A stretch of 64,000 nt of DNA from Macrocystis pyrifera. Lineage: Eukaryota > Sar > Phaeophyceae > Laminariales > Laminariaceae. Below, piece after piece: positions 11,402 through 21,390 of this stretch (positions are counted from its first letter, which is position 1; the number at the start of each line of letters is the position of its first letter). The translations under genes and the position numbers were made by a program. The notes below the pieces were generated by a model, which did no database searches, was not told where the DNA came from, and saw only the letters and a program-made list of their open reading frames with translations. Location of the stretch: NCBI GenBank assembly GCA_031763025.1, contig JASSKH010000005.1:6911966-6975965 (forward strand), in the 5' to 3' direction.

Positions 11402-11452
11402 TAAATCTGACTCTAATTCCAAGTGATTTGTCCCCACAGGGCGGACTGCGTG
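11402..11452. repeat. Repeat D remnant
   Basis: TCTAATTCCAAGTGATTTG and TCCCCACAGGGCGGACTGCG, the right half of the palindrome. Confidence 0.45.
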
Positions 11453-11615
11453 TGATCCTAGAGGGGTTACGACATGCATGCCCGGTAAGATATTACCAGT
11501 CTGACTCGAAATATAGGCACATGTCGCACGTAAGTATTCCTTCCAAACGATCCTTATATATTGGGTCAGAGTGGTATGCATTATATGCCTCAAGAAGACA
11601 AATAACGGGCATGTA

Positions 11616-11698
11616 ACCCTTTCAGGGCAAACTGCAGAGCCCCGTTTTGGGGACAAACCAGTCAAATTCTAAGTAGTTTGTCCCCAAAACGGGGGTCT
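11616..11698. repeat. Repeat D, full palindrome
   Basis: CTTTCAGGGCAAACTGCAG at one end; a core of GGGGACAAACCAGTCAAATT and CTAAGTAGTTTGTCCCC. Family D is an ~85-bp inverted repeat (consensus GCAGTCCCGTTTTGGGGAC plus its complement), probably another MITE. A SINE (family C) starts directly after it. Confidence 0.65.
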
Positions 11699-11756
11699 TT
11701 TTTTTTTTTTCTTGATCATCACTTTTACTTTCCGGCCTAACTCGTATATACAGCAG

Positions 11757-11850
11757 TAGTATTACGCGGGACCATATTGAATAGGACCTACGGTACACAC
11801 AAAATCTTTTATATTTCGCGATTTTTCCTGACAATATTTGGTCCTCTTCT
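11757..11850. mobile_element. MITE A copy 8, truncated
   Basis: Begins TATTACGCGGGACCATATTG and stops at ATATTTGGTCCTC, lacking the right terminus. The SINE resumes at TTCTGGACTAGCCG. Confidence 0.65.
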
Positions 11851-12106
11851 GGACTAGCCGTGGTCACAGGTGTCGTCCTTTCTCCCCCCCGGTACGTACC
11901 TTTACTTTTTTGTCGTGCATATCATATCATATCATAGGGTTCAGCATTCCCACTGCTGCTCGTCGGTTTCATCAAATGTAGCTAACTCACGCTTTCGCTT
12001 TTTCCGCTATAAATAATCAAATTGTATGCAAGAAAAAGTCCCTACGATTATGCACTCGGTGAGACTCGAACCCACGAAATTGATCTTAATAGGCACGCGG
12101 ACCACC

Positions 12107-12228
12107 TATGACGGGGGACCATAGTAAATAGGACCCATGGCGTACCTAAGAACCTACCAGTATATATCTGGTATTTACTTATTTTAACCAACAATATTTG
12201 GTCCTATTTACTATGGTCCCTCGTAATA
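12107..12228. mobile_element. MITE A copy 9, inside SINE head
   Basis: Inserted at TA within CACCTACCAAGCC of the SINE. The sequence reads CACCTA-TGACGGGGG and then CGTAA-TACCAAGCC, showing TA target-site duplication. It carries TACCAGTA-like and CTGGTA insertions in its core near 12155-12174. Confidence 0.8.
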
Positions 12229-12321
12229 CCAAGCCACAGGGGACGCCGCCCGGGACTTGTAGTCCTTAAGTTAAAGGGTCAAGACATTTTTTCAGCCAAA
12301 CATTGACGTTGTTTTGGTGCT

Positions 12322-12373
12322 CTGTGTGTGTGTGTGTTCTTCACATTAAACCGTTCTTCTACTCGTCGACATC
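12322..12373 (+). repeat. Repeat E, 5' fragment
   Basis: (TG)n then TTCTTCACATTAAACCGTTC and ACTCGTCGACATC. Confidence 0.55.
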
Positions 12374-13665
12374 GCTCTAGACATTTATGATACCAAGTAT
12401 ATATGACATTATCACGGCTTAAATGTCTTTTTTCAGTAAAGTGTTAAGATCATGCAGGCGGGACACTTTGTGTCCCTGGACAGGTTTGCCTATTAAGTCG
12501 GTACGTTGGTACTCACGTGTGATGCTTGCTTAAGTGAGAAAAAAGCACCCATGAAACTAAACAGCGTCGAAAGATGTGTCCGGCCGGCATTCTAAAGTGT
12601 TACGAGTACCATAGATGAACTTAACTGCTGCTGCCCGAAACCCCGAACCCGCTAGACCCAGATTTTAAGGGGGTTCGCACGTATCACATGGCGTTTTTTT
12701 TGGTGCACAGAACGCCTCTCTTATCTCTTGTCTCTCGTTGTCCCTTGTCAACTTTTCAAGCGTATTTGTTGCGTCGTCTTGCGCGGATAGTGCAATTGCG
12801 ATACCAAACAGCGTCTACAGCAGTAGTATGACAACCTTCTGCTGGGACAGGGCTAAGTAGGCATCTTTTAACCGCATACCTGGTACATGTTTTTTGGAAC
12901 AAATTACGTGGAATTCCTATGGAATATGTGCGCAGGAATAATAGGGTTAAGATGCGTCTCCAGGCAATTTTTTTTTACCCGTTCCCTTTCGCTTCGTTAT
13001 TCAGTGGCAATGTGGGTATGGGCTCTTCTAACTGCTGTACAGCGCCGATATGGCAATTTCTGTTGCTGCTGTCACAGCCCCATGGTTGATGGTGTACTTT
13101 CGCTTTGTTTGTTCTTACTTCGTTGACCCGGCTTCGACGGGATTCCTCGCGAAATATATGAAAATGGTTTGCCGTTGTACTACTTTATGACTGCTGCATT
13201 ACGTTGTGACTTCCCTTGATACTTAATGGTACACTGGTACCCACTCAACAAGCAACTTATGACGTTGTGATACTTACTGGTGCTGTACGTATTTGGTAGA
13301 TTGTGTTGTGGCGCTGCAACTTACCTGATACCTGAAACCAAGGACAGATATGTAAGGAGCGTTTGTTCTTGATATTTGTAACCACATGTTTCTTGTATTT
13401 TCGGCCTGAGTCGCTGAGTGGTACAGAGGAGCAGTGTACTCCGATAGTTGAGCTCCTTTTTGCGGTGCCTCCTCATCTCGTCGTCCTTTGAGCTACTGCT
13501 GCTGCTGCTGGTGCTGCTGCTGCTGCTGTAACTGCGGCAAGCCTGTGAGAGATGGATGAAGATGAAACATGAAGAAGGAACACATTGTACAAATGGATTC
13601 GTGTTGATATCATCTATATTTGTATGTACGCGTGACTTTTTTGTTCGCTGTTTCGATACCCCTTT

Positions 13666-13744
13666 TGTAACTGCAGTCCCGTTCTGGGGACAGATAACTT
13701 AGAGGTTCAATACTTTGTCCCCCAAACGGGACTGCTGCAGCAGT
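13666..13744. repeat. Repeat D copy
   Basis: AACTGCAGTCCCGTTCTGGG, then TTGTCCCCCAAACGGGACTG. Full palindrome. Confidence 0.65.
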
Positions 13745-13904
13745 CCTACATTGGTTACGGGGGTCGAGAGTCGAGTGGTCATGCTTGCTGCCCGCTCGCT
13801 TTGCGCTCGCTTTATTCTGGCACTTTCGCTTTCGCCTTGAAACTTGAAACATACCGGTACCAGGTATCAGGTACCATGGTACTACTTTGGCGGCAATTAA
13901 CTCT

Positions 13905-14281
13905 TTTAGTACCGCAGTCCAGTTTTGGGGACAAATCACTTGGAATTAGATTGGATTGTCCCCAAGCCGGCGTCCCCGGTGGCTTGGTAGGTGGTCCGCG
14001 TGCCTGTCAAGATCAATTTCGTGGGTTCGAGTCTCACCGAGTGCATGCTCGTAGGGACTGTTTCTTGCATTAAAGAGATTGATTAGCGGAAAGCGCGAGA
14101 GCGTGAGTTAGCTACATTCGATGAAAATCGACGAGCAGTGGGAATGCTGAACCCTATGCGCGATAAAAAATAAAGGCACGTACCGGGGGGGAGAAGGGAA
14201 GACACCTGTGACCACGGCTTGTCCAGAAAGGTCGTCGAGGGTAACACCTCTTACGAATTAGGCTGGAAAGTGAAAGTGATG

Positions 14282-14319
<38 letters not shown>

Positions 14320-14339
14320 GGGACTGCGGTACTAAAATA
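13905..14339. repeat. Repeat D split by a SINE
   Basis: The left arm TTTAGTACCGCAGTCCAGTT runs to ATTGTCCCCAAG at 13964. The right arm TCGGGACTGCGGTACTAAAA resumes at 14319, after the SINE's poly-A. Confidence 0.7.
13965..14318 (+). mobile_element. SINE C (tRNA-derived), plus strand
   Basis: Best-oriented copy. The head contains an A-box-like GTGGCTTGGTAGGTGG and a B box GGTTCGAGTCTCACC, the internal RNA polymerase III promoter of tRNA-derived SINEs. A ~230-bp unrelated body (CGATGAAAATCGACGAGCAG; AGCAGTGGGAATGCTGAACC) follows, and it ends in ~34 A. Four further copies share the head, body and tail order. It encodes no protein and needs a LINE partner. Confidence 0.8.
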
Positions 14340-14840
14340 CGGTAGTTGATACCACGTATTAATATTATTAACAATAACTTCAGTGTTCATGGGGGGTTCA
14401 TCTTCCCGGCAAGAGTGGTCTAATGCGTGAATACCTGCCTTGGGAGGCAATGTACGACGCAGCAGAATAGCTTTGGGAGGCAATGTCTTACGCAGCAGCA
14501 ATGATGTGGATACCTGTATATCAAACAGTATACTGGTACGATCGTATACAGCAGCAGCAGCGGGCAGTCAGTACCCACTTGAAAGCAAAAAACATACGAG
14601 CAAAAATCATGCTTTTAGCTTCAGAATTTCTGATCATAGCACGGCCAGTAGGTAACTAACCCCTACGGAGTGCGCTCGGGGTTGGAGGTCCCTCCTACAC
14701 AAACGCCCCTTATCAGACTTGGTACCAGCCCCTTACAGGCCCTTACAGCAGTCAGTAGTCAGTAGTGGGCAGAAAATGCTGGACATAAGTTTTACGCCCC
14801 TTACAAACCGTTTTCCCTTTCAAACGGATCTCTTGATCCC

Positions 14841-14930
14841 TTTAGGACTGCAGTCTCGATTTGGGGACAAACTATTAATACTTGGAATTTGACTGGTTTG
14901 TCCCCAAGACGGGACTGCAGTTCTAAAAGA
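14841..14930. repeat. Repeat D copy carrying a TATTAATA insertion
   Basis: TAGGACTGCAGTCTCGATTT to GACGGGACTGCAGTTCTAAA. At 14873-14880 the usual ACTACTTGG reads ACTATTAATACTTGG. Confidence 0.7.
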
Positions 14931-14946
14931 GGTACCTGCATGATGC

Positions 14947-15397
14947 TATCACGGGGGACCATAGTAAATAGGATCAACATTGTTTGTAAAAATAGCTAAA
15001 CATGTAGGTTTTCGTTTATACCATTTTTTTTTTTTTTTTTTTTTTTCTTCATCACTTTTACTTTCCAGCCCACTCGTAGGAGGTTTTACCCTCGACGATA
15101 TTCTGGACAAGCCGTGGTCACGGGTGCCGTCCCTTCTCCCCCCCGGTACGTGCCTTCATTTTTTGTCGCGCATAGGGTTCAGCATTCCCACTGCTCGTCG
15201 ATTTTCATCGAATGTAGCCAACTCACGTTTTCGCGCTTTCCGCTTATCATTTTTTTTTTAGCAAGAAAAAGTCCCTATGAGCATGCACTCGGTGAGACTT
15301 GAACCCGCGAAATTGATCTTGACAGGCACGCGGACCACCTACCAAGCCACCGGGACGCCGGTACTTTGGGTCCTATCAACTATGGACCCCCGTAATA
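14947..15397. mobile_element. MITE A copy 10, split by a SINE
   Basis: The left half TATCACGGGGGACCATAGTA runs to TTTATACCA (~15022). The right half TTTGGGTCCTATCAAC to CCCCCGTAATA resumes at ~15365. Confidence 0.75.
15023..15361 (-). mobile_element. SINE C copy inside MITE A
   Basis: Poly-T tail at 15025-15045, body CTTTCCAGCCCACTCGTAGG, B box complement GGTGAGACTTGAACCCGCGA, terminus CCACCGGGACGCCGG. Full length. Confidence 0.8.
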
Positions 15398-16102
15398 TTA
15401 ATACTGCTGTACAGCAGTACGCGACATGTGTTGGGAGTTTATTGGTCAAGAATTTCAGGCTTGGGTTGTTCTACGAGGACGTACGTGTAATTTAAGAATC
15501 TACAGCGAAGTGCAAGCATTTTTGTACTCACAGAAGGACGCCACTCTAGATTGTGCTCAGCAAGGACGCTTTTGGTACCCTAAATCTAATACAGAATTGC
15601 CTTTCTGAGCCTCTGTTCAACGTTGACAGCACGATGAGCCCCTAGCCTTGAGCGGAAGAGGATATTCTTAACTGCTGTCGCGCACTGTATGCAACGGCAA
15701 GCTGTTGTGCCATGGTGCCTGACAACTGCTGTACGAAGGCGCCCGAAGAAACGTCAATTTGGCGTCGAGACTCGATTGTTTTTGCTTTGTGGTGCCACAC
15801 CACTGAGCACGGCACAGGCTACTACCACTACTACTAAATGGCAATTCTATAATAGTGGAGTTGGTATACGAAACACCCGACCCTGAGCACCGTCCGTCTC
15901 TTCGGTCAAATTACTCATTTTTCGTGCGAAAATGACCCTCAAATTCCTACGCCCGAATTTCCCGATAGCGTGCGCCCTTTTGCTTCTCTACTCTGTGTAC
16001 TTGATATCTATCACGTTGAGTGCCAGCCTTAGTGTATCCCTTATAGTACGGCAGTGTGCAACAGGAACATATGTCTTTGTTTTCACATTGAATGGTCCTT
16101 TC

Positions 16103-16312
16103 TACCAGCTATCCAGCATAGCCAGTGTCCGTGAAGATTCTTCAATCCTAGAGAGATACAAGTTCTGTGGTGGGCCACAAAACTGCGACACAGCAGATAT
16201 ATATATATATATTCTCTCTCATTACAAGCCTGTATCTCTCTACAGCAGTAGGATGAAGAATCGGCACAGACACCGGGTGTGCAGGATGTCGACGGGTAGA
16301 ATAGAACGGCTT
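16103..16312. repeat. Repeat E, inverted pair
   Basis: A plus-strand E piece (TCCAGCATAGCCAGTGTCCG to AGAGATACAAGTTCTG) faces a minus-strand piece (TGTATCTCTC to GATGTCGACGGGTAGAA). A (TA)n tract and ~50 bp separate them. Confidence 0.55.
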
Positions 16313-16570
16313 GACTGATCTGAACGACAAACGACACACGTTCAGTGTTCTCTACATTACGTACTTAAAAATAGACCGGTCTCCTGTCTTCTCCGCGCAC
16401 GGCATCCCTTCGCTTATTTTCTGTTTTTCCTTGTCCCCTACGCGGCAACACGCAACACGAAAGGACGATAGAACAACGCGTGAACTTGTGAACAGCACGT
16501 CAAGATGTGGCGAACTTTTGTTTATCCTTCTTTCGGTGTTTTTTTTCGCTTCGCTGCTGGACAGAGCAGA

Positions 16571-17143
16571 AGAGTTGTACGCCGTTGGGTATCCGGACCG
16601 AATGGGTACCCGGACTTTTTCCGGAGGTACTACCCGTACCCGTGTCCGGATACCCTTTTTTTCAGGCACGCGAACCCGTTTAGCGCAAGTGCCCGGGTAC
16701 CCTGGTACCCGGGTGCCCGGACAACATTCAGCGGTGCTGTTTACACGTAAAACTCTAAAAAGCGGCAAGACAAGGGAAAGAGACACAATTTCACACCGGC
16801 ACGATAACTAGCAAGCACCGAGTCAAATACCTATCCCCGAACGAGTATATAACGGGTACCCGGGTACCCGTTGATGTCACCCGGGTGTGAACCCGCCGCC
16901 TTTTTCAAGAAACGACGTGTTTTGTGTGTGGGTGTCCAGTACCCTGACAGTTTTTGTTTGTCAACATATTGTTCATATAGGTTTTCGGAGGTATGGAGAG
17001 GGAACTTCGAACCGGGGATACGTATTTTAACCAAGTACCCGGGTTCAATTACCCGGCGGGTATTTATCGTACCGGGACGGGTTGTGAGGGCCCGGGTACT
17101 ACCCATCGGGTACCCGGGTAGTAGACGAACGGGGTACAACTCT
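16571..17143. mobile_element. Element G1, TIR element with ACCCGGG subrepeats
   Basis: Sixteen-base terminal inverted repeats AGAGTTGTACGCCGTT (16571-16586) and the complement of AGAGTTGTACCCCGTT (17128-17143), one mismatch. The interior is packed with GGGTACCCGG and ACCCGGGTACCCG blocks at both ends around an ordinary ~200-bp middle. No transposase ORF. Probably a non-autonomous DNA transposon. Confidence 0.6.
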
Positions 17144-17639
17144 ACACGGGGCAGATAGCAGGTGGACGACGAACATTGGTTGGCAGAAGAAAATAGTGCT
17201 TAACCAATCGAAATCTACTGTAGAAGCTGAAATTCCAGTGCCCAATGAAATCAATCCAAGAAGATAAATGCCGACGCCCAATGAGAGCAATCCAAGTACA
17301 GCATTGGGGTGTCCACCATTAATAGTGTTGGTAAGCAACTGAATAGGCATGCTTCTTACTGGTCATTGTGGTTTACTTTTAATCAAGCATACTCTTTCAA
17401 AACAAGCATGCTCAACCAAGTAAAACCTAATTTTGTTGAAATATTTGGTGCTTATTCGGTTATTTTCTATACTATTTTTCATAGTTCAGCGCCGCGGAAC
17501 TGCTGCAGTATTACGCCCGCAAGCATGGTAGGAGCAGCGGGGTCCTCCCTGCTCGTCGTCGTCCGTAACCTGGATGGGTAGAAGTGGTACACGTCAACTA
17601 TTAATGAGCAGCTTCGGAAACATCCTTGCAAGTCTCTGG

Positions 17640-18023
17640 CTGTTGCTGGCGGAGCCCTCCCCGACAATAACGGGTTGGTTCATGAGACGCGCGTGCCACG
17701 GATCCGAGTGCTGAGCGTCAAGTGGGATCTGCGGTCGACCGCGGTCTTGGCTCGTTGTATGCCCGCTCTCACCGACGTCGAGGACATGGTATTTGGCAGG
17801 AGGTTCGACGACAGGCAGGGTGCGCAGGCGGTGGCGTGGCCGGACTCCGTGGAATGTCTGGACGTCGGTGATTATTACTTCGGCCAGGAGATCGACGGAG
17901 TTCAGCGGCCGGCCCACCTTGAACGCCTGCCTCACTTTTGGCGGCCTGTTCAATCAAGGGTTAGGGGAGGGGCAACGTGGCCGAGTACCCTCAACTTGAA
18001 CATGGTTTCCGACGACTTTTGAG
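17640..18023 (+). pseudogene. FNIP-repeat protein fragment, frameshifted
   Basis: A reading frame on the plus strand gives RVLSVKWDLRSTAVLARCMP, LTDVEDMVFGRRFDD, AWPDSVECLDVGDYYFGQEI, QRPAHLERL. A one-base shift then gives LTFGGLFNQGLGEGQ, and a further shift gives TWPSTLNLNMVSDDF and a stop. The pattern WPxSLxxLxFGxxFNxxI is the FNIP leucine-rich-like repeat. The two shifts and the lack of a start codon or other exons indicate a dead fragment in the intron. Parent locus unknown. Confidence 0.6.
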
Positions 18024-18187
18024 CACGTTAACGGCGGAATCACTTGTACAGGCAGGGTCGAGCGTGGTGGTGCTGATGACCTGTATGTTGCACTGATTTC
18101 GAGGCTCTATATAGTGCTGATGCTGCCGGTCTTTTCGTTGGTTGGAGTCCGTGTCTTAACGTCTTGAACTCTTCAAGACCTGCATCG

Positions 18188-18300
18188 CCTTTTTTTGGGA
18201 CAAACTACTTGGAATTCGTGTGGGACAATCGGGGACAAACTACTCGAGATGAGCGTGGGATAATTGGGAACAAACTACATACTTGGAATTGTTTGGGGTA
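18188..18300. repeat. Repeat D-like remnant, three half units
   Basis: GGGACAAACTACTTGGAATT, GGGGACAAACTACTCGAG and GGGAACAAACTACATACTTG in a row. Confidence 0.45.
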
Positions 18301-18303
18301 ATT

Positions 18304-18625
18304 GTGTGTGTGTGTGTTCTTCACATTAAACCGTTCTTCTACTCGTCGACATCCAGCAAGCCCAGTGTCCGTGCTGCTTCTTCACCCTAGAAAGATACGA
18401 GCTCTGTGGTCACAGACTACGACACAGAGATAACACACCGTAATGCATTAATAGCGTACGCAATACCATGCCTTCGCACTAGGTGCGGCGGACACAACAT
18501 ACATACATACGCCAGCAACCAAAATACACCATAAAGAAAGAGAAGCAACGAAGAAACCAAACCGAAAAAGAACAAGAAAAAGAAAAAGAAAAGGAGAAGA
18601 ATCCCAAATAAATAAATAAAATGGG
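18304..18625 (+). repeat. Repeat E, long form
   Basis: Carries (TG)n, TTCTTCACATTAAACCGTTC, TTCACCCTAGAAAGATACG, CACAGACTACGACACAGAG and ACGCAATACCATGCCTTCGC. A purine-rich tail ends in AATCCCAAATAAATAAATAA. Nearly identical to 25231-25545. Confidence 0.7.
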
Positions 18626-19504
18626 AAGCCAAAGCTCAGACACATATATACTTACCCCGAGCATGAGCCAAAAGGGACGTCCAAGGGGAAATATACGAGA
18701 AGGAAAAAGGGGACTATGCACCCCGGTGAACACTTAACCAAGTAAAAAGGGGACAGAGTACTTGGAATTGGCGTTGAAGTAATTTTGCAGTAATAAAATA
18801 GGGCTACACATTTGAACACAATTCCTTTGTTCACTGGACTTGCTGGAGTTTTTGCATGACGAGAATGGTGAGGAATGTGATTTATTTCGAGGTTGCTTTT
18901 TTGTGCAGCTTCGAGATAATTGCCCTCGATTTTGGTCCCATGGTGCGTACGTATTTTGCTTTTTTTTTCAGGAGCCATATGCTGAACTTCTGTAGTCATA
19001 CATCACCGATTTCTCGTGAGAAAGAGCCCCGCAAGAAAATCAAATCTAATTTTCCGGGAAAAAAAAATCGGAAGCGGTTCTACTGAAGTTAGTTTGGAAC
19101 CCACTATTAATACTATTTTTTCCATTACAGAAACTGAGATCACACCCTTTCGAAAAGGCATAGGCTCATCCCCAACGGCCCAATATTGCGTGTATTAATA
19201 GCACGTACTCGCAAGTACGGGGACTATGGTAAACGGCACAGCTACTTATGTTCAACCCCGTTTTCATAACGCAATTTACATGGAACACTTGAATATCTAG
19301 TGAGCATTGCACAAGAGAGCATTGCACAAGAGCTCTTTTTTCTTTCTTCTTTCGTCTATCAGAGCTCTGCTGCTTGAGCGATGCCTGCTCGAAGACAGGC
19401 ATCTCACTTGGCAGCCGACTAACAGGAGGGGCAACAATAGGAGTAGCAGAAAACCCGACCAAGGGAATGCGGAGAGGGGGGGGAAGAGGAGTAGAAGGGA
19501 AACT

Positions 19505-19910
19505 GCAGTGGACGAAAGTAGGAAGGAGATGGCAGATGGGGTAGCCAGGTACCGGGCAGACTAAGAAGTAGAACATGCCTATACTACTCGTACCACCAAC
19601 TGGTGCAGCTGGATCGAATGTGGTCTTCCTTTGTCTTCCTGTTGTTTTTGTTTATTTTTATTTCATTTTATTTTCTTCTTTGCGGTGACCCTATGTGATT
19701 TTCATTTCTCTTCCTTTCTCCGATTGATAAGCCTTATTGAAGGAGTCGTGTGGCGTGGGTGGATGACGAGCCTGCTTTGCTTGTTTCGTACTGTCTGACG
19801 CCGAGGGGCCGGGCATAGTTGACGAACGCTGGACGATGGTGGCAGACAGGGTAGTAAGGTACCAGGCGGGCCAGCAGGGAGACTCTGGCTGTGCTACTCG
19901 TACCATAAAC
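19505..19910 (+). repeat. Diverged direct repeat pair
   Basis: GGACGAAAGTAGGAAGGAGA followed by TGGCAGATGGGGTA (from ~19509) is echoed by GACGAACGCTGGACGATGG and TGGCAGACAGGGTA (from ~19820). Both lead into AGGTACC(A/G)GGC and a TACTACTCGTACCA-like stretch. Unknown nature. Confidence 0.35.
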
Positions 19911-20238
19911 TGCTGCCGCCACCTGGAGCATGCCTTGTACTTGGTTTGGTTTGCTTGTTATTTTTTCCCTTGGTTCTTAGTCTTACTCTGTTGACGACTA
20001 GTGGTGTTTTCTTCTAGCTCCTTCTTTTCAAGTGTCTGCCAGATCCCCTGCGGGGGGGTACGATGGTTTGTTGCTATACTGAAGTATATACATATACCAG
20101 GTATATTTTTGTTTCTTTTCTCTTTCGAAATGTCTTTGTTTTGTTTTGTTTTTCTCTTTGTTTCGTTTTCGTTTCTCTAGGTCATGGAATGGGTATGTCG
20201 TGCCTGTCGTACGCAGTATGATGACATGGCATTGCATT

Positions 20239-20565
20239 TTTTTTTTTTTTTCATCATCACTTTTACTTTCCAGCCCACTCGTAGGAGGTTTTACCCTCGA
20301 CGATCTTCTGGACAAGCCGTGGTCACAGGTGTTGTCCCTTCTCCCCCCCGGTACGTGCCTTTAGTTTTTATAGCGCATAGGGTTCAGCATTCCCACTGCT
20401 CGTCGATTTTCATCGAATGTACAGCTAACTCACGCTCTCGCGCTTTCCGCTAATCAATTTTATGCAAGAAAAAGTCCCTATGAGCATGCACTCGGTGAGA
20501 CTCGAACTCACGAAATTGATCTTGATAGGCTCGCGGACCACCTACCAAGCCACCGGGGACGCCGG
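20239..20565 (-). mobile_element. SINE C copy with 10-bp target-site duplication
   Basis: Complete minus-strand SINE. The bases GGCATTGCAT at 20229-20238 recur perfectly at 20564-20573, a target-site duplication expected of LINE-mediated retroposition. The two boundaries share a couple of bases. Confidence 0.85.
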
Positions 20566-20599
20566 CATTGCATACGTGGCAACGTAGTATCTCTGTGGC

Positions 20600-20715
20600 G
20601 TAGCTTTGTGACCACCGAACTTGTATCTCTCTAGGATTGAAGAATCGGCACGGACACTGGTTGTGCTGGATGTCGACGGGTAGAAAGAACGGTTTAATGT
20701 GAAGAAAACAACAAC
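20600..20715 (-). repeat. Repeat E, minus strand
   Basis: ACTTGTATCTCTCTAGGATT, AAGAATCGGCACGGACACTG, GATGTCGACGGGTAGAAAGA and ACGGTTTAATGTGAAGAA, ending in (AAC)n. Its uninterrupted CTCTCTAGGATT serves as an empty site for the 16241 insertion. Confidence 0.65.
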
Positions 20716-21139
20716 AACAACCCCACAATACTAGCGCTACTCGTAGCGCTTCTGCTGGTGTGATGTGCACCGTCTGAATCGCATGATCCACGCCTTTCAT
20801 TTGCGGCGTTGTTTGTTCGAAATTGATTCAAACTGGGTGATTTGTGGACGCCTCTGTAGATGGTCGGAAATCGTTCGTTTTGGTGCCTTTTTTTTTTCTC
20901 TTTTTGGAAGGGGGGAAAGCAACTCAAATCGGCTTTTTTTTCTGCCGTTTTGCTCGAACTCTTCTTTTACCGATAAACCTACCAGTTAATATGTGCACGG
21001 TGCTACACTCGAATGCTGCTAGGCGTTGGTCCTGGAGTTCGCATCCCACGTGGATCGAGCTTTTGAGTTTATGTGCAGAAGTAACTGTCAAATGGAATCA
21101 AGTGCTGAGAGCGCCTATTGAAACTACAGAATAGTAGCA

Positions 21140-21359
21140 TGGGTAGGCGCAATACGATGCGAGTCGACGAGGGGAAAAAAGGGCCGCGAAGTCTTCTCGC
21201 GACGAAAACGAAAAGCAAGAACCGTACGTAGAGCCTGCTCTTTGTTCCCGGATATGAGTTACTGCTTGTCGTTGCGAATATCAATATTTATATTATTCTT
21301 CGTAGTAGGATGGGGGAGAGGAAAGAAGAGGGCAAACATAGTAAATGGATGGGGAAAAG

Positions 21360-21390
<31 letters not shown>
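21140..21390 (+). repeat. Repeat F, copy 2
   Basis: Partner of 2590-2890, without the MITE; ends in a 27-base A-rich run. Confidence 0.5.

Larger units (their letters stand above)
11699..12252 (-). mobile_element. SINE C copy with two MITE A insertions
   Basis: Minus-strand SINE: poly-T (the poly-A tail) at 11699, then CATCACTTTTACTTTCC, GCCGTGGTCACAGGTG, AGCATTCCCACTGCT, AAGAAAAAGTCCCTA and the tRNA-like head GGTGAGACTCGAACCCACGA (B box on the minus strand). It ends at ACCAAGCCACAGGGGACGCC. A truncated MITE lies near the tail and a full MITE lies within the tRNA-like head. Confidence 0.75.

Noticed and set aside
13968..14045. Functional tRNA gene
   Set aside because: A- and B-box-like sequences are present but the acceptor stem does not pair convincingly, and the same head recurs as part of a 340-bp SINE.
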